Below are positions 6,152 to 8,231 of a stretch of DNA of 8,231 nt, piece by piece. A model generated the notes under the pieces. The model had not been told where the DNA came from, made no database searches, and saw only the letters and a program-made list of their open reading frames with translations. The position numbers were made by a program, and so were the translations under genes. The DNA is from Myxococcales bacterium (GTDB lineage Bacteria; Myxococcota_A; Polyangia; Polyangiales; Polyangiaceae): NCBI GenBank assembly GCA_025362165.1, contig JANYHY010000821.1, forward strand, positions 1 to 8,231, in the 5' to 3' direction. Within the stretch, counting starts at the first letter, position 1. Each line of letters begins with the position of its first letter.

Positions 6152-7068
6152 TCTTTGAGCGCCTCGGCGCCGCCGATGATCTCCATGAGCTCCTTGGTGA
6201 TCGCCGCCTGGCGAGCTCGGTTGTAGACGAGCGTGAGTCGCTGGATCATGTCCTTGGCATTTCGTGTCGCGGCGTCCATCGCGGTCATCTGCGCACCGAA
6301 GAAGCTTGCTTGGCTGTCGAGAAGCGCGCGCAGCAGCGTGATCTCCATGTACATCGGCAGCAGGCGGTAGAGCAGCGCCTCTGGCGTTGGCTCGAAGATG
6401 ATGCCGGTCTTCTCCTCGTCGGAGGCGACTGCGGTCTGGGGCGCTACGAGCGGGAGCAGTTGGTCCATGTTCACCATCTGCGTGATGGCGCTCTTGAACT
6501 CGTTGTAGACGAGGTAGACGGCGTCGTACTCGCCATTCTCGTATCGACTCACGAACCAACGCGCCATCGCGCGCGCCTTCTCGAGATCGAGCGCGTCGAA
6601 CGGTTTCAACACGTCGTAGACGACGTTACCGCGGCGTCTCTGCAGGTACTCGCGTCCCTTGCGGCCGATGGTGACGAAAGCAACGGTCTTGCCCTCGGCC
6701 TCCTTGCGCTTCCACTCGCGCTCGACCGCCTTGGCGACGTTGGTGTTGATCCCGCCGCACAGACCGCGATCACTCGTGACGACGACGTACAGCACGTTCT
6801 TCTCGGGCCGACGTGCGAGCAGCGGGTGTTGTCGCTCGTCCGGCGCCGGGGCCTCCTCACCGACCTCCGTCGTCATCTCTGGCGTGCCCATCGCGGCTGC
6901 CACGCTGCGCAGGAGCTCTCCGGTCTTCTGCGCGTAAGGCCGCAGCGCGACGATGCGTTGCTGGGCACGGTTCAAGCGCGCGCCGGCGACCATCTTCATC
7001 GCGCGCGTGATCTTCTGCGTCGACTTGACGCTCGCGATGCGCTTTCGAACGATCTTGAGCGAGGGCAT
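6148..7068 (-). CDS. atpG: F1 ATP synthase gamma subunit
   Basis: This is the rotating central stalk of F1, which couples proton flow through Fo to ATP synthesis in the alpha/beta head on the cytoplasmic face. At 306 aa it is slightly longer than the ~287 of E. coli. The N-terminal coiled-coil helix MPSLKIVRKRIASVKSTQKI is typical. TSDRGLCGG (~98-106) is the conserved core motif, and the C-terminus ITKELMEIIGGAEAL (~290-304) matches the gamma-subunit signature. A slightly long charged loop (~62-90, with TEVGEEAPAPDERQ) accounts for the extra length. The ATG at 7068 lies 3 nt after the atpA stop with GGAG six bases upstream, so the two genes are in one operon. The usual next gene, atpD, does not follow; an unknown membrane protein does. 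The gene is complete and shows no missing key residue. Confidence 0.97.
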   Translation of the reverse strand: MPSLKIVRKRIASVKSTQKITRAMKMVAGARLNRAQQRIVALRPYAQKTGELLRSVAAAMGTPEMTTEVGEEAPAPDERQHPLLARRPEKNVLYVVVTSDRGLCGGINTNVAKAVEREWKRKEAEGKTVAFVTIGRKGREYLQRRRGNVVYDVLKPFDALDLEKARAMARWFVSRYENGEYDAVYLVYNEFKSAITQMVNMDQLLPLVAPQTAVASDEEKTGIIFEPTPEALLYRLLPMYMEITLLRALLDSQASFFGAQMTAMDAATRNAKDMIQRLTLVYNRARQAAITKELMEIIGGAEALKD

Positions 7069-7071
7069 GGA

Positions 7072-8231
<1,160 letters not shown>

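Overview
The window is GC-rich bacterial DNA with strongly G/C-biased third codon positions. It holds five genes: three complete and two cut by the window ends. The gene content and style (ClpB, an F-type ATP synthase alpha/gamma pair, complex I-like membrane proteins carrying extra beta-sandwich domains) suggest a large-genome member of the Myxococcota/former Deltaproteobacteria. That is inference; no rRNA or marker here proves it.

Layout. Bases ~99-1223 (+) are the C-terminal half of a ClpB-type disaggregase. A 41-nt gap leads to a 736-aa NuoL-like membrane protein (1265-3475, +). Its stop overlaps by 4 nt (ATGA) the start of a 669-aa NuoM-like membrane protein (3472-5481, +). Both keep the overall fold signature of complex I antiporter-like subunits. 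By eye, both have lost the charged membrane residues that carry protons, and each has gained a domain predicted to lie in the periplasm: a PEGA-like domain inside NuoL-like and an Ig/ASH-like domain behind a signal peptide in NuoM-like. This pair is the most unusual biology in the window.

On the opposite strand, reading leftward, come the C-terminal part of atpA (with an unusual ~85-residue linker and a lysine-rich tail), atpG, and an unrecognised 218-aa signal-peptide/single-anchor protein apparently translationally coupled to atpG. The latter converges on the NuoM-like gene with a 13-nt gap. atpD, which normally follows atpG, is absent, so the ATP synthase genes look split or rearranged.

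Both ends of the window fold back on themselves. Bases 1-100 are an inverted, diverged copy of 114-213 (clpB), and 8151-8231 are an inverted, diverged copy of 8041-8121 (atpA). The differences fall almost entirely at third codon positions, so the copies are real homologous alleles (probably from a related strain) rather than sequencing errors. The most economical reading is a metagenome contig whose two ends are inverted chimeric joins between strains; a true inverted duplication is less likely. The first ~100 and last ~80 bases should not be trusted as genuine neighbours of the rest.
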